Shown here piece after piece: positions 1-13,826 of a DNA stretch of 64,000 bases (position 1 is its first letter; each line of letters begins with the position of its first letter). Source of the DNA: Chinchilla lanigera. Lineage: Eukaryota > Chordata > Mammalia > Rodentia > Chinchillidae. The notes under the pieces were generated by a model, which saw only the letters and a program-made list of their open reading frames with translations, was not told the origin of the DNA and searched no databases. Made by a program: the position numbers and the translations under genes. Location of the stretch: the NCBI RefSeq assembly GCF_000276665.1, contig NW_004955466.1, positions 6,778,262-6,842,261 on the forward strand, written 5' to 3'.

Positions 1-25
1 TGAGACTTTCTTTCTGTATTTTTAA

Positions 26-256
<231 letters not shown>

Positions 257-327
257 TAATTTTTCCCTCGTAGAAGCAGAGAAGTCTCTAATAGTTCTTT
301 TTCTCTCCAGCTTTTGAAATAGAATGT

Positions 328-411
328 TGGGCCAGGGATGTAGTCCCGCGGCACAGAGCCTACCTGACAAGTGTGACGTCATGAGTTCAATTCCTGATAC
401 AAAAAAAACAA
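328..411 (+). mobile_element. ID-type tRNA-derived SINE
   Basis: It starts tgggccagggatgtagtccc, has a B-box-like gagttcaattcc and ends in an A-rich tail. A 12-bp target-site duplication gaaatagaatgt flanks it at 316-327 and 412-423. It is diverged from the best copy at 22.8 kb. Sense to KCNH5. Confidence 0.8.
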
Positions 412-3400
412 GAAATAGAATGTAGTTGTGACATCTCAACTGATGCCTATAAAGTGTGAGGTTTCATTAGAGCAATTCTTTGTGCAGCAAGAACTTGCTA
501 AGGGTTTGTTCTGTGCTTGGCTTTCTCCAAAGGATGTAGAGATGAATGAGCAATGGGCCCCACCACCAAGGAGTGCAACATACAGCAGAGGAAAGTGATC
601 TTAGCATGTTAAAGAGCATAGCAGAATGCAGCAGGAATGTATGCAGTAGCATGGGCCCAGGTCTGGGCCACTAGGGCAGGCGCTTGAGTGAGGTGATTCC
701 TGGGTTAAGCAAATCTAGATGTCAGGTACAAAAGGAAGGCTGGCATAGGCCAAGTTTTGAGATGATACAGGATGAGGGCTTTGAGTGTGCTTGCAGTGGG
801 GTTGAATTCAGATGTGGAAGGAAAGATTAGGGTCATGTACAGTAAGATGAGGTGGTTGATATCTCATGTGTCAGGAAAATCTCTCAGAGATTGGTCCCAG
901 CTGGTTTCTTTTGTATGTCATTTTTTTTACTGTATTAATTTAAAGACTTTCAAAGAAGGGGTCCCTAGCTTTCACTAGATTGCAAAAGGGATCTGAGGCA
1001 CAAAGATGACTAAGATCCTTTGCTTGACATATTGGTTCTGTGGAGAATGAGTATGCAGATTTAGCTAGAAGGATCTTAAACACGGGTGATAGCAGAGGTA
1101 GGCAGATTTCAGCTACCTCAGGATTAGAGTTGACACATTTGTTGATAGATGAGAACTGAGTGTGAAGCAAGAGAATAGCTAAAGAATAAATGTATGGGTT
1201 TTGTTTTAGACAGCTTGGTAGACATTGCCATTACATAATAAATTGACAAATACAAAAGGAGAAAGAGAAGATATAGGGGCAATGACAGTGAGTTCAGTTG
1301 TAGATGTATTAAGTTTGAAATATCTATCCATGTGGGGAAATGGCAGTGGATTTATAGGTCTTGCACTCTGGAAGGATATTTGGATTTCAACTATAGATTC
1401 TTTATCATCCTCACAGGTATGAATTTTAGTTGCAAGACCAGACAGTGTTACTCGTGAGAGTGCATTGAGACCAAAGAGAAAAGGAATTAGGATAGAACTC
1501 GAAGGGAGTTACAAGCTTTGTGACTTGCATGTTTTCTGTAATTATTATTTGTCTTAACTGGTATGAAGGATGCCAACAGTCTAATTAAACTATCAAAAAC
1601 TATGCTGAACATACAGTGGGCACACAGAAAATATTCTGATGTGGCTTATCAGAGGAGAAAGATAAAATTAAACGCATACGTTCATCAATTTACTCTGCCA
1701 GAGAACAGTGAGTGGACGTACTCTAGAATAACTCTTCTCAGTAGCTGCAGATATGAAGTCTGGTTTAAAAAGGGTTAGGAAGTAAAATATGTGCCCTGAA
1801 TTGAAAGAAAAGAAATTTTTCTTAGCCCATAGTCAACAGAGACTTGTTAGAGTTTTTTGCTGTAACACTGTTATCTTGGGGAAAGATTAATACTTTGAGG
1901 TCCAGACATGTCTTTAAAAATACAAATAAGAAAAAAATGTAAAAATACAAGTAGACATTAACATAACTGTTAACTAGTATTATTTGTAAAGTTGAAAAAG
2001 ATGATTATAAATTAGCACATTATTTAAGATGATTACATGCAGCTTAGTTTTTCCAGTGGGGCCTGTTATTAAGTACTACTTGGTTTTAGTACTACCTTCT
2101 TGTTTGTTTGAAGTTCTCCATGTCTGATGCCAAATCTGGCTGAAGAGTAACAGCTGGTTTCTGTGGCTGTTGAATTTTATAGTCATGATTTCTGCTCAGT
2201 CTTGATCAACTATACCTCATTCAGACATTTTCTTTTCTGTGTTACACTATTGGAAAAGAATAAGAGAGAGAGGGTTACCTAGAGAAGAAAACCCTCTGTC
2301 TTAGCCTCCTGAATAACTGAAGATTTTTGTTGTTGTTCATGTCTTTAACCAATGTCAAGGAAACACAGGGTTTTGATAGTAGTATGCCCTTAGGTTTTCC
2401 AAAAATGTACCTAAAAGAAATGTTGACTTAGTACAAGAATGTTGTTTTTCCAATGATACTCAAAGATTTATGTAATTTGCCCGAGTAAAGTATCTGTTTT
2501 TGCTGTGGGATTCTGGACTTTTCACCTACCATAAGATGTAAATTTGATCTCAGTTTGACCTACCTCCTAATTTTGGAACTCAACCTCAGTTTCAAAGATT
2601 CTAGTCTCCATGAAAGAAGTTAGTTAATTTTCCACCAGTATTGACATCATGCTGACGGCCTTCAGCTGGTTCACACTGATGCTGCGTGGATGTAAATATA
2701 CACACCCTCATCTTGACGTGGGCCTGACTTCCTTAGAGTTAAGGCTCTCAGATCTTCAGAGAAGAAAGTCTGGATTGGTACAACAGTACATGAAAAAGCA
2801 TGATTTCATCCTTTCTTTACCTAAGGCTTATGAAAGTGCAAATGAAATAGCAGTGAAAGGGAAGAGTTATTACTCATTGCTTTATAAAAGAGCCCAACTG
2901 TGGAACCCAGTGATGACAGAGGCATACAAGAAAGAACAAAACCCAAATGCTGTGTGCCTTTCTTGTTATTGTTACGCATCCTCTTTTTCTCTTTCTCCTC
3001 CATCTCCTCTTCCTAAAACTGCTTTTTTTCTCCTTCTCCTATTCTTGCTCTTCCTCCTCCTCATCTAGTATTTTGGGAACATTTTTTGTATGTTAGTCAC
3101 CGTCTAAAGAATTGACTTGGGGATGGCTAAATATAAGACAAAGAGCTCATCTCGATCTCTGTATTGTCATCCCCCAGAAAGGTTAAGAAGTCCAGGGATG
3201 TCAGAGAACTCACATAGGACAAGTTTAGTCATTCTCTGGGGTGGGGTCTAGGTGGATTTATACTGTAATTTAAAAACCTCTCCAGATGATTCTAATTTGT
3301 GGCCAGATTTAAGACACGCTCAACTTGGGAGTGAGAGGAGAGATCTTACATTTTTCCAGGGTACTGGGCAGGGCCAGCTTATTCATTAATGAGGCAAGCA

Positions 3401-3865
3401 CTGTGTTGAGGGCCTACAACACTTAAAGGGGCACTCAAAATGTTTCAATTTCTATTAACTGCAAAAGAAAAAAACAACTTTTAGGTAGAAATATATAATA
3501 TTAATATATTTGCCTTTGTACCAATGTAGTTATAAAATATAACTTTCTATATTCTTAGTAGGAGGATGGAGTCCTGTGGATCATGTTGGTGGTAATGCCC
3601 CTCACCCCTTGTCCTTATTTTCCAAGTTTGATTCCTTTGTGCTTAAACTTGTGTGTGCAGTGGTAAAATAGTGGTAAAATTGTAACACTGAGTAGGAAGG
3701 AAATATTCGTAGTTCCCACAGTCAGATTGGTACTAATAGAGCAATGGTTGAAAGGTAAAAGAGAAGCCAGGCTTATGTACAATTATTTATATATGAAACC
3801 CCATCGCAACATGAAGCTCATAGTCCTGGTAGAATAATTTGGTGCTAAGTAATTTAAAAACTATG

Positions 3866-3966
3866 GGGGGCCGAGGATACAGCTCAGTGGCACAGCACCT
3901 GCCCAGCAAGCACAGGTCCTGAGTTGGATTTCTGGAAAAAAACCCCCAAAAAACAACAAAAAACTT
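3866..3966 (+). mobile_element. ID-type tRNA-derived SINE
   Basis: The head ggggccgaggatacagctca, an A box (agctcagtggc), a B-box-like gagttggatttc and a tail of A and C runs give the ID structure. A duplication is hard to define because the flank is itself A-rich (aaaaact on both sides). Confidence 0.75.
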
Positions 3967-5268
3967 AAGGGAAAAATATGTATGGGGATCTAGGAATACA
4001 GGCAAATACATAAAAGATCCTCAGAATATTTCTTATAACCCTCCTACTAAAAATAATAATTACAATATACAACTAAAGAAACTAATAGAGATGTTTTTCA
4101 TATTGAAAATAGTAAGAATAGATGTTATATAATTAGTGTTCAATTATGTAACTTCAACTTGAGAGAAATTTTAGGATACTCTCCCAAGTTTCAAAAGATG
4201 CTGGTGTATTTGTTTTGCTTTGTGCTGTGTAACTGACAGAGTTACATGCTAATGAGTATTTTTGTTTATATCTGCTTCTACGTTCAAATGTTTAATGCAT
4301 TTATGATTTAGATTTTTGTCTCCTATTTCCTGTGTTCTATTAGTTCTACAGACACTGAATAATTACTTACATAAAGTAGGGAAAGTCTGTGGGAAATGTT
4401 TAAAAAACAAAACATAAAACTTTAGAAGCCAAAGAATAAATGAATAAAAATTGAAAAGTAAAATATGCCCACTTGCATGCAAACCTTCCAAGACCACTGA
4501 AACAACAGCAAAATAAAACCCAAAACAACAAATAGCCACTTATGAAAATTCTTCAATACATACATTATCTTCAACTTCATTGATGGCCTGAAGCAAAGAT
4601 TTTTGATCTGTTTCTTCAATTCTTTTTACAATTTTCAGGTTTCAGTGTCAGAAAGCAATGCTATGTCCTGTGTTTGTCATATTCAGCCGGGGGTGCCCAA
4701 ACCTCTCCTCTTGCTTTGACATCTACTTTTTCTTGGTTTCTTACTTTAATTAGACAGGCTACACAGAGTAAGTCAAGGTTCATGTAACCTTGGACTGAAA
4801 TGTTTTCATTTATTAAAGAGGTATGGAGACATAAACTTGAGGAGATAGCATTTTTTTTTTCGTCTAGGGAATTTACATCTGGTAGGAAACTCCTTATGTC
4901 TTGGTTTAAGGGCAAAAAGGAACAAAGTAGGCTATCACATAACCCAATTCCATGCATTACTGTGCTAGTAACGAGGGTGCTTGCTGACTTTCCCAGCAGC
5001 AAGGTCACCAACTGTGGTTCCCTGGGGTTTAGCAAAGCCACCAGAATCAAGATTTTCTTCAAGGTGTTAAATATGTGTGAAAAATGGGTAAGGTGAATCA
5101 CCCGTACTGTGAAAAGCATGTGGTTCTAGGCAGGCCTGTAAAGTGGGTGTGCACAAGGCCCTCCCTGTGGTGTTGCTGGCTGGTCTTGGCCACTGGAGAG
5201 AAAGGCAAGTGGAGAAGTAAACAGACCAACTTGTGTAGAGCAGTTGGTCTTGGAGTGACTTCCTTTGA

Positions 5269-5880
<612 letters not shown>

Positions 5881-6593
5881 TGAAAACACCAGGATGAAAA
5901 GATTGCATAGATGATACAAATATCTTGTCAGCGACTGCTTTCAAACTTCATTCTATTAAACACTTGCTGCAAGTTATATTTGATTGCATCAAATTGCGTT
6001 TCATCAACTCCCCCCCCTGCCATTTCTGGTGCACATGCTGGTTACTAGGAAAATGGCTGTGGTTAAAAGTTGTGATTGGAATAGGTAGAGGAGAAGCAAA
6101 ATAGCTGCATTTGGCATCAATAGATGCTGAAGTAGATGTATTGTAAAGCTGTGCATCCATGGATCTTCTGACTTCTTTCCTCCTGAGGCATATGGGAGCA
6201 GTGCTAGAGTTAAGAAAGGTGGTGAAGCCCCATGGAGGAATGGTTCTTGACTTTTTGCCATTGTGGTTTCTACTTTTCCTTCAAAGTTCATCTCAATACA
6301 TTGAATGACTTCTTACATGTGTGGTTTAGTGGAAAGTTCTGCTCCTTCAGTGTTATCTGTGAACCTGGAAATACTTGAAGTGTGTAATATCTTAAAAGAT
6401 TACTATGTTTGTAGCTTCTTAGTGTCTAACTTCAAAGTGGATTATTTACAAGTTGTTATACCAAGGTAAGAGGATCCAACCAGTAATCTCAGTTAATAAT
6501 ATATAAAAGTCAATACAGAATATCTCTATTATTAAACATGTTTTCATAATGATGTTATTAGATTAATTTTCCTAAAGATTCTGCTGTGTTTCT

Positions 6594-6704
6594 TTTGTTG
6601 TTGTTGTTGTTTGTTTTGTTTTTCTTCCGGTACCAGGAATTGAACTCACGACCTTGTGCTTGCCAGGCAGGCGCTTTGCCACTGAGCTAAATCCCCAGCC
6701 CCTG
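6594..6704 (-). mobile_element. ID-type tRNA-derived SINE
   Basis: Reading the minus strand gives a GGGGCTGGGGATTTAGCTCA head, an ID body and a 3' end at ggtaccagg's complement, then an A-rich tail seen here as the gttgttgtt and tttgtttt run. A 12-bp target-site duplication tgctgtgtttct lies at 6582-6593 and 6705-6716, so the insertion is well defined. Confidence 0.88.
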
Positions 6705-7171
6705 TGCTGTGTTTCTATTAAACTATTCAGATGAAAAATCCTTTGCTACATTATTGTTCATGCTCTTATTACTATCTGAAGAGAAACCACAATGTTCATG
6801 ATCTTATTACTCTATGTGTTTTGGGAGTTAGATCAAAACTTTTCTTTGATGAATTTTTATAAAATTTCTACATTTAGTCAACTGTAATGATATTGAAATT
6901 TATTTCTGCAAAAGTCAAGTGTAGGCATTGTATTTTGATACTGTTAACATATTTGTTACCTTAAAAATTATGGAAAAGAGGAATCATAGTAACTCACTTT
7001 CAGTTTTAGACCCCACTTACATGTAGCTTTTAAAAGTATATTTATTTCTTTCAAAACCTCTAGAGATGATTAAAAGGAATTAAGTTTGAAACTGCTAATC
7101 ATATGATAAAGGGACAATAAACAGTATTTCACTTACTATGTCAGTATATTATGACTATAGTTATTTAGAGC

Positions 7172-7484
7172 ACCAGTTCCCAAGTTCCTGGTTCCAGGGA
7201 TGAGTTTTTTGGAAGACAGTTTTTCCATGAGGAGGGGCAAGGGAGGGATGGGTTTGGGATGATTCAAAGATGCCCTCAGCCTAGAGCCTTCTCATGTATG
7301 TACAGTTCACAGGAGGGTTTATGTTCCCAGAGAATCTAATGCTACCGTCGATCTGATGGCAAGCAGCTAGAAATACAGATAAAGCTTTGCATGCTGCCCC
7401 ACCACTCACCTCTTCTGCGACCTGATTCCTAACAGGCCACAGACCAATACTCATCTGTAGTTCAGGGACTGAGGACTGCTGATT
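7172..7484. mobile_element. MER1-like hAT DNA transposon fossil
   Basis: The left end (gagcaccagttcccaagttc, then ggttccagggatgagttttt and ggaagacagtttttccatga) and the right end (tcctaacaggccacagacca ... ggactgaggactgctgattt) match, with many changes, the two ends of an old nonautonomous hAT-Charlie family of eutherian genomes. The family name is from memory of its consensus and should be checked. Confidence 0.5.
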
Positions 7485-7748
7485 TAGAAGATAGACATAA
7501 AGACCTTAATAAATAAAATAACCACTCATGTGGATTCTAAACAAATTAATCTCATAGAATAGAGAGTAGAATGGTAGTTACCAGGAACTAGGGCAGTCAA
7601 AGAATAGTTGGGAGATGTTGGTTAAAAGACATAAAATTTCAGTTAGGTGAGACTAGTCCAGGGTGTCTATTTTACAACATGATATTTAAGAATATCATAT
7701 TGAAAAATGCTGAAAGCATGGATGGATGGAAGAGAGTGGGGATGTGCT

Positions 7749-8225
7749 TGTCAGTTGTGTGTTGCTGTAATGAAATCCCTGAGACAGGTTACTTAGGAAG
7801 TGAACAGATGTTTCTTTTCCTCATCGTTTTGGAGGTTCAGCTGAAAGATGGGGCGGCCCCATTTCTTTGGGCCTGTGGTGAGGCTGGCAGATGGCCGTGG
7901 TAGGAGCATGTGGTGGAGTCATCACATTTGGAGCCAGGAAGTGGGGAGGGAGAGAGAGAGACAGAAAGAGAGTGACAGAGAGAGGGAGGGGAGAGGAAAG
8001 AGAGAGGGGAGAGAGAAAGAGAGAGAGAGAGACAGAGAGAGAGAGAGGAGAGAGAGACTTCCACAGTCCCTTTTGAGGGCACATTCCTATGGCTCAAGCA
8101 GCTCTGCTCCAGCCCTACCTCTTGAAGGTCCATAGGAACTTCCATTAGTCCATTAGTGCCATCCTGGGGATAAGCCTGTAGCTGTGGACCTCCGGGGCCA
8201 TTCAACATCCAGATCATATCAAGAC
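7749..8225 (-). mobile_element. MaLR-type solo LTR with an expanded GA tract
   Basis: Starts tgtcagttgtgtgttgctgt and ends ...atcatatcaagaca, the layout of a minus-strand MaLR LTR like others in the window. A purine-only GA expansion (7945-8058) sits inside it. No clean 5-bp duplication was found. Confidence 0.6.
7945..8058 (+). repeat. GA-rich low-complexity tract
   Basis: About 114 bases that are nearly all purine, mostly gaga with ggga and aaag interruptions. It creates long apparent reading frames (Arg/Glu on one strand, Ser/Leu on the other) that are not genes. Confidence 0.95.
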
Positions 8226-8889
8226 ATATGTGTTTTCACCCCTAAAATGCTAACTGTTTGAGATAATGCTTATATTAAATAGCTAAATTTAGTCATTCCA
8301 TATGTAAAAACCATATGTACACTGTGAGTACATAGAATCTGATTAGTCTATGAAAAATAAATCAGAAGATTGACTCAATTCATAGAAAAGAGCATTCATT
8401 TTCTATTACATAAGAAAATGTATTTATAAGTATAAATAGAATACTGTGTCAGTATATGTTATATATACTGACTTACATATGTATTAGAAGATCTCAGCTT
8501 TTCATTTGAAAGAAAATGCAAAGTAACTTTACCTTATAAAACTGTTTTTAGTTATCACACTGCAAAGATCAACACTAGGTTGATGTGCTAGGCTAGTGAA
8601 TGTGGTGGCTAAGATAGTTCATTGTTGAAATCTCTCTTCTTGAAAGTTGTACTGAGTTCTACTAAGCAGTCAGTGATATCCTGGATCAGACTCGGCTTGG
8701 GAAAGCCAGCTATTAGCACCTCTTTCAAACTTAGGATTCAATTATGTCACCTTGCTACTCTAAAACTGCCCACAGTGGAAATATTAACACTGTAGAAAGT
8801 GGCAAATGCTCCACCCTCCCCTAATTCCTTTTAACTTTCAGTAGTAGAGCAGTCCACCACTAAACTTGGGTGATTAAGCATGCCATGAT

Positions 8890-9027
8890 TTCAGATTTGC
8901 TGCAGTGCACATGTTGCACAATTTTTTTTTTGGTCTGGATTTCCCATTTATTATTTTTGCATTGTGGCTGACTGGGTAACTAAAACCACAGAAACCAAAA
9001 CCACAGATAAGGAGGGACTGCTATAAA
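8890..9027 (-). mobile_element. Tigger-like DNA transposon end fragment
   Basis: The reverse complement reads like a pogo/Tigger family end: agtccctccttatctgtggt, then ggtttctgtggttttagtta. It is diverged and truncated. Part of it (8954-8995) is copied exactly at 9647-9688. Confidence 0.45.
8954..8995 (+). repeat. 42-bp direct repeat, copy 1
   Basis: Begins tttttgcattgtggctgact and ends ccacagaaac. It is identical over 42 bp to 9647-9688 and lies within the Tigger-like fragment, so this is the likely source copy. Confidence 0.95.
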
Positions 9028-9646
9028 GCAGTTAAATAAAGAGTAAACCCCAGACCCCTCACAATCTCTGCAGAATGTTTTCATGACTAGATACTAGAGA
9101 TATCTTTCATGGACCTAGAGTAAAGTGTCACCTAAGTCCTGGGTTCCAACTCATGCACTGAGGACAGTCGCAGAAAATAAGGAATGGGGAGAGAGAAAGA
9201 AAATTGTAGTAGTAGGGTAAGGAAAAAGACTGTAGGTGAAATGCACAATTCTACCCAAAGACTCACACATTTTATTCTTATTAGCAAAAGGGAGCAAAGG
9301 AGAAAGGGAAAGTTACTCTAGATGTTTTTATTTTGATTTAACACTGAACAATGGACTAGAAAACAGGAGAGCAAGATTTTGCCCTTTATCAGGTCCTGCT
9401 CAGAGGGAAACACAACAAATGCAGGCAATGTGCTCAGCCACTGAGCTCATTTAAGAACTTGTCAGAAATGATTACACAACCGTGTGAATATGCTTAATGC
9501 CAGTGAACTGTACACCCAAATATGGTCTAAGTGGTACTACATTTTAAAAGGATAACAGCCAGGTATGGTGCACACACTTTTCTAAAGCTCCTTCCAGCCC
9601 ACAGCTGATATGGTAGGAAGACTTTAATTAGCATACTCGTGCTACT

Positions 9647-9688
9647 TTTTTGCATTGTGGCTGACTGGGTAACTAAAACCACAGAAAC
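9647..9688 (+). repeat. 42-bp direct repeat, copy 2, between short repeats
   Basis: An exact copy of 8954-8995. It is bracketed by the 7-bp direct repeat actcgtg at 9635-9641 and 9687-9693, next to the left edge of a MaLR LTR. Confidence 0.95.
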
Positions 9689-11255
9689 TCGTGTCTCGTG
9701 TTTAGATGTCCTCCCAAAGCCTCATTAGGTTGTAAGTGGGGGTTTTTCACAAGTGGCTGGATCTAGAGTATGTGACACTGGGATTGATTCATGGTACAAT
9801 GTTAGGATCAAGGCGCTAAGATTAAGGGCATGAGTTCTACCTACCCTAAGTAGCCTGGACAAGATATAAGGGGTAGAAAGAGCTGTGTTTGTCCCTTGTT
9901 GCTTTACTACTTTCTGCTTGCTGTGAACTGTTTCTCCTCTATGATGTCACCCTGCTTTGGAGCCAGCAGATTATAGATTGAGGCCTCTACAAACTGAGAG
10001 CTAAATAAACCTCCCCTCTTTAACTTTGGGTGTTGGATATTTTGTTTCAGCAATGAGAGAAAAGTAACTAAGACAGAATTTGTACCAGAGAAGTGGGATC
10101 ATTGCTGTGACATCGCCTGGCCATGTAGCTCAAGACTTTTTGGAAATGGCTTGTAGGAAGAGGAAGAGTTAGGGAAGGTTCAGAGATGCTGGCTGAAAAA
10201 GTAGAACTGGAACACCTTAGGCTGTACTTGATCAGAAATTCTGGTCAGAGCTCAGAAGACCAGAAGGCTGATAGAAATCCTGCTGTTAAAGATCAGGCTC
10301 AGGAGATTTCTTCCGGGAAGAAGGGCTGCATTGGCTGTTAGACTCCAGACAATGTGTGTTATGCCTTGGAAGAAAATTTGTCTGCATTTTTCTCATGTCC
10401 AGACACTTTGTCTGAGACTGAGGTTAAGGGTGCTGGACTAATTAATCTTGAAGAAGAAATTTTAAGGTTGTCTAATGTTGAGGAAGGGGCATGGTTACTG
10501 TTGGGAGCTTTTAGCCAGATTTATGTTGAGAATCTAGAGCCCAAAGCCCAGAAGAATGTTTTAAAACATTTAAAATTTGGCCAGAAATAAAGCTCCAGTA
10601 AAGCTGTGGACTGCAAAGATAAAGCAGAGGAAAACTTGGTTGTGGAGAAGGAACAAGAGAAGAAAAAAGGTGACCTGAGGATAGCACAAGAACCATCAGG
10701 GCTCCACCTTTTGTAGCTTGAAAATTGCAAAAGTGAAAGACATTGCTTTAAGAAGACAATCCCAGAGCACCATGTTCCAGAATGGCAAAGGCCTAGGGAA
10801 ACGGTTCCTTAGGATTTAGTTTATAGGCCCTTGACCTCCACAGCTAAGAGACAAAAAAGCCTGGTTCCAGCTAGGCAGACCCTGGCATCATCCATGTGGT
10901 GCTGTTTTAGGTTCATACAGAATTCCAGAGTTATGGGGTCAGGAAGGTTTCCACCCAGATTTCAGGAGAAGGTCTGGGAGGCCAGGCAGTGTACTCCTGA
11001 GAGAGTGATGTATAAATCTGTGAGTGTGAAGCCAAAGGTGCAGTGAAGAACCCAGAGATTGGAAAAGACAGGAATGTTAACTATCTGAGGAAAACTGCAA
11101 GGAGAGAGTAGAACTGGCATAAGAGAGAAGCTGTAGGAGCTAAACTATGGAAGGTACAACCATTTGCAGTGCTGTAGGGAAGGAATCACCCAAGACCTTT
11201 GGAATTCACATCTTGTCACAGATTGCCTTGGATGATGACATTAAGCAGTGAGTTG
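9689..11255 (+). mobile_element. MaLR element: 5' LTR plus truncated internal region
   Basis: The LTR (about 9689-10075) has a poly(A) signal (ctaaataaacc near 10000) and ends agtaactaagaca. Directly after it is a primer-binding site, ttgtaccagagaagtggg (10080-10097), of the tRNA-Leu type known for ERVL/MaLR. Internal sequence runs to about 11255 and is colinear, in reverse, with the internal region at 24.7-26.2 kb. It then stops; there is no 3' LTR. The internal reading frames are short fragments with stops between them. An old endogenous-retrovirus relative, not coding-competent. Confidence 0.82.
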
Positions 11256-12315
11256 TTAGCAAAGTTTTAGTAAACTGTACATTGACGTAAAAATAAAATG
11301 AAATTTAAACACTACTTGGGAATAAGAGAGTATATGCTTCTGAAAATCATAATTCAATCCTCTAATGTGGTGTGCGTGAAGAATAACCTAAGGACTTAAA
11401 ACTTCATTTCAACATTGTTGATATATTGTTATTTGAAGGTAATTTGATTTACTAGGGATTCATGAACTAGATATATGTTTTTTAAAAGAAAGCCATGAGG
11501 CAGGAAGGACAAGAGTCCATTATGGAAAGCATTTGGTCTGAAAAGAAGGAATATAAGTTTCCCAGACCATAAACAGAGGGAAAAAGTTGATCTCACTCTG
11601 AATCCAAGTAATAGAATTGTACTGTTTTGTGGTGTGCATTTTAATGAGCTGTGGGAGGTCCAGAGAGCTTGATATTTTGGGAGGTTGGGGGAACTGAATG
11701 ATAGAACTTCAGAGAAAGATGGAGCTGCTGCAAATAATGCACAGTACAGTGAGAAAGCAAGATATAGGAAGCAGTATACAAAGGAATTAAGATGATGATA
11801 ATATTTTTATGTACTAAACATGTTAAACAAGGTCAGAGCAAAATCAGTCTGGGAAATAAATCACTTGTACATTGATTCAGCAGGAAAAATGAATGTGCCA
11901 GTGATTGATGAGTTTTAGAAGCATATAAATATTTTTAATTTTTATAAACATTTGTAGAAAACAATATCTATATTATTAGTATTTGTGGATTATGCTTATT
12001 AAAATGCCTCATGTATTTCACTTTATATTTTATATACATTAATTTTTAAGTTTCTAGTCATCAAAACAAGAATTGGAAGTCAGGCTAATTATGCTTGTAG
12101 ATTTTAGTGACTTTTGTAAACCTGGATCTCTCTTTGTGCCTTTTGCTGTCTTAGACCTTCCATCAGTAATAGTATGTTAGAATCATTACTTAATACAATT
12201 GGGTTGCTAGTACCTTTTAAATAAAATACTGTATGAATGGTATAGGTGGAGAGTACGTAACTTTTCCATTTTGGTTTTCCTGACTTTAAACTTAATAAAT
12301 CAGTGGAGATATTGC
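11256..12315. other. Intron with no recognised gene
   Basis: AT-rich sequence between a truncated MaLR and an old LTR fragment; no gene or repeat family recognised. Confidence 0.5.
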
Positions 12316-12522
12316 CTTAGTCCAATTTGTACTGCTGTAATAAAATACTACAGACTGTGTAATGTACAATGAACAGATATTCATTTCTCACAGTTCTGTA
12401 GTTTGGGAAGTACAAAGTCATAAATGTGGAGCCCGCATGACCTGCCCTTAGATCTCAATTTCCAATTCCCAATTAAGTTTCAACAAGAATTTTAGAGAGG
12501 ATAAAAACATTCAAACCATAGC
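12316..12522 (-). mobile_element. Old MaLR-type LTR fragment
   Basis: The sequence ccttagtccaatttgtactg, ctgtaataaaatactacaga, then catttctcacagttctgtag is the minus-strand face of an old MaLR-like LTR. It is heavily diverged and shorter than the other LTRs. Confidence 0.5.
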
Positions 12523-13826
12523 ACTGTCCAGTCCTCCTCAGAATTGTTTGTTTTCATTCTTTGTTTCCTAGATGACTGTGACATGTCAACATTCAGTCCT
12601 AAGCAATCTTCTTTTAATTCTAACTTTACGAAAAGCAAAATAGACTTTTTTGTCTGGAGCAGTTTTAGGCTTATGGTGATATTAAGGGGAAGGGACAGAG
12701 ATTTTTTTTCAAATACTCCATTGTGCCATACATTCTCAGACTCTCCTGTTACTGTAATAAAATTCCACATCAGAGTAGTGCATTGCTTACAACTGATGAA
12801 CGTACATGAATATATCATTGTTTACTTGAGAGTTTTGAACGTACTATGAGTTTTCACCATATGTGAGGGCAGGTGCTTACTATTGTAGTATGAAACAGAT
12901 TTGTTTCATTGGCCTAAAATCATCCGTTCTCTGTTTACTCATCCATCTCTCCTCACCAAACCCAGGCGACCATTGATTCTATGTTTCTCCATTGTCTTGC
13001 CTTTTCCAGGTGTCATATAGTTGAAACCAAGTAGTTTGTAGCATTTTCATATTGGTATTTTTCACTTTGTATTATGCACTTACGTTTCTTCCATGTCTTT
13101 TCAAATCCAGGTAGCTCATTCCTTTTTAGGGCTCAATAGTGCATCATTGGATGTACCACAGTTTATTTTTTCATCCATCTATTGAAAGACAGCTTGCCTG
13201 CTTCCAAGTGTTGTCAATTATGAATGAAGCTGCTGTAAACATTTACGTGAAGATTTATATGTGGATAATAGTTTTCCATTCATTTGAGTTGATACCAAGG
13301 CATGATTGCTGATCATATAATAAGAATGTGCTTAGTTTTGTGGAAAACTGCCAAACTGTCTTACAAAATGGCTTTGCCATGTGTATTCCCATTAGCAATA
13401 TGTAAAGGTTTCTATTTTTCTCCATCCTGGCTAACAGTTGGTAGTGTTGGTGTTTTGGATATTGGCCATTCCACTAGATCTGTTGTGATATGTCATCTTA
13501 ATTTGTAATTCTACAATGATTTTGAACATCTTTTCATCTGCTTACTTGTCACTGAAATATCTTTTTTTGATGAGGCATCTTTTGTGATCTTTTGTCCCTT
13601 TATGACGTGAACTTCCAGAGTTCTTTGTGTATTTTGGATAACAGTTCACATATGTCTTTTGCAAATATTTCTGTGACATTTCTTCTCATGCTGTTAATAT
13701 CTTTCACAAGTTAGAGTCTTCAATTTTAATGAATTCCAGCTTATCAATTATTTCTTTCATGGATTGTGCCGTTGGTATTGTATCTAAAAAGTTATCATAG
13801 GAAAAGTAACTTAGATTTTCTTTTCT

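Noticed and set aside
2649..3068. 139-codon plus-strand frame in intron 1
   Set aside because: No known domain; its C-terminal part is a translation of a pyrimidine-rich stretch (Ser/Leu/Phe run).
4661..5119. 152-codon frame on the minus strand, overlapping a 98-codon plus-strand frame
   Set aside because: No recognisable domain, no supporting splice sites or repeat context, and double-strand openness in a short stretch is expected by chance now and then.
7821..8217. Long overlapping frames rich in Arg/Glu or Ser/Leu
   Set aside because: Products of the GA low-complexity tract inside an LTR.
10354..10590. 78-codon frame with ordinary amino-acid composition
   Set aside because: It lies in the internal region of a truncated MaLR; homologous frames in the other copies are broken. 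An old retroviral-relative remnant.
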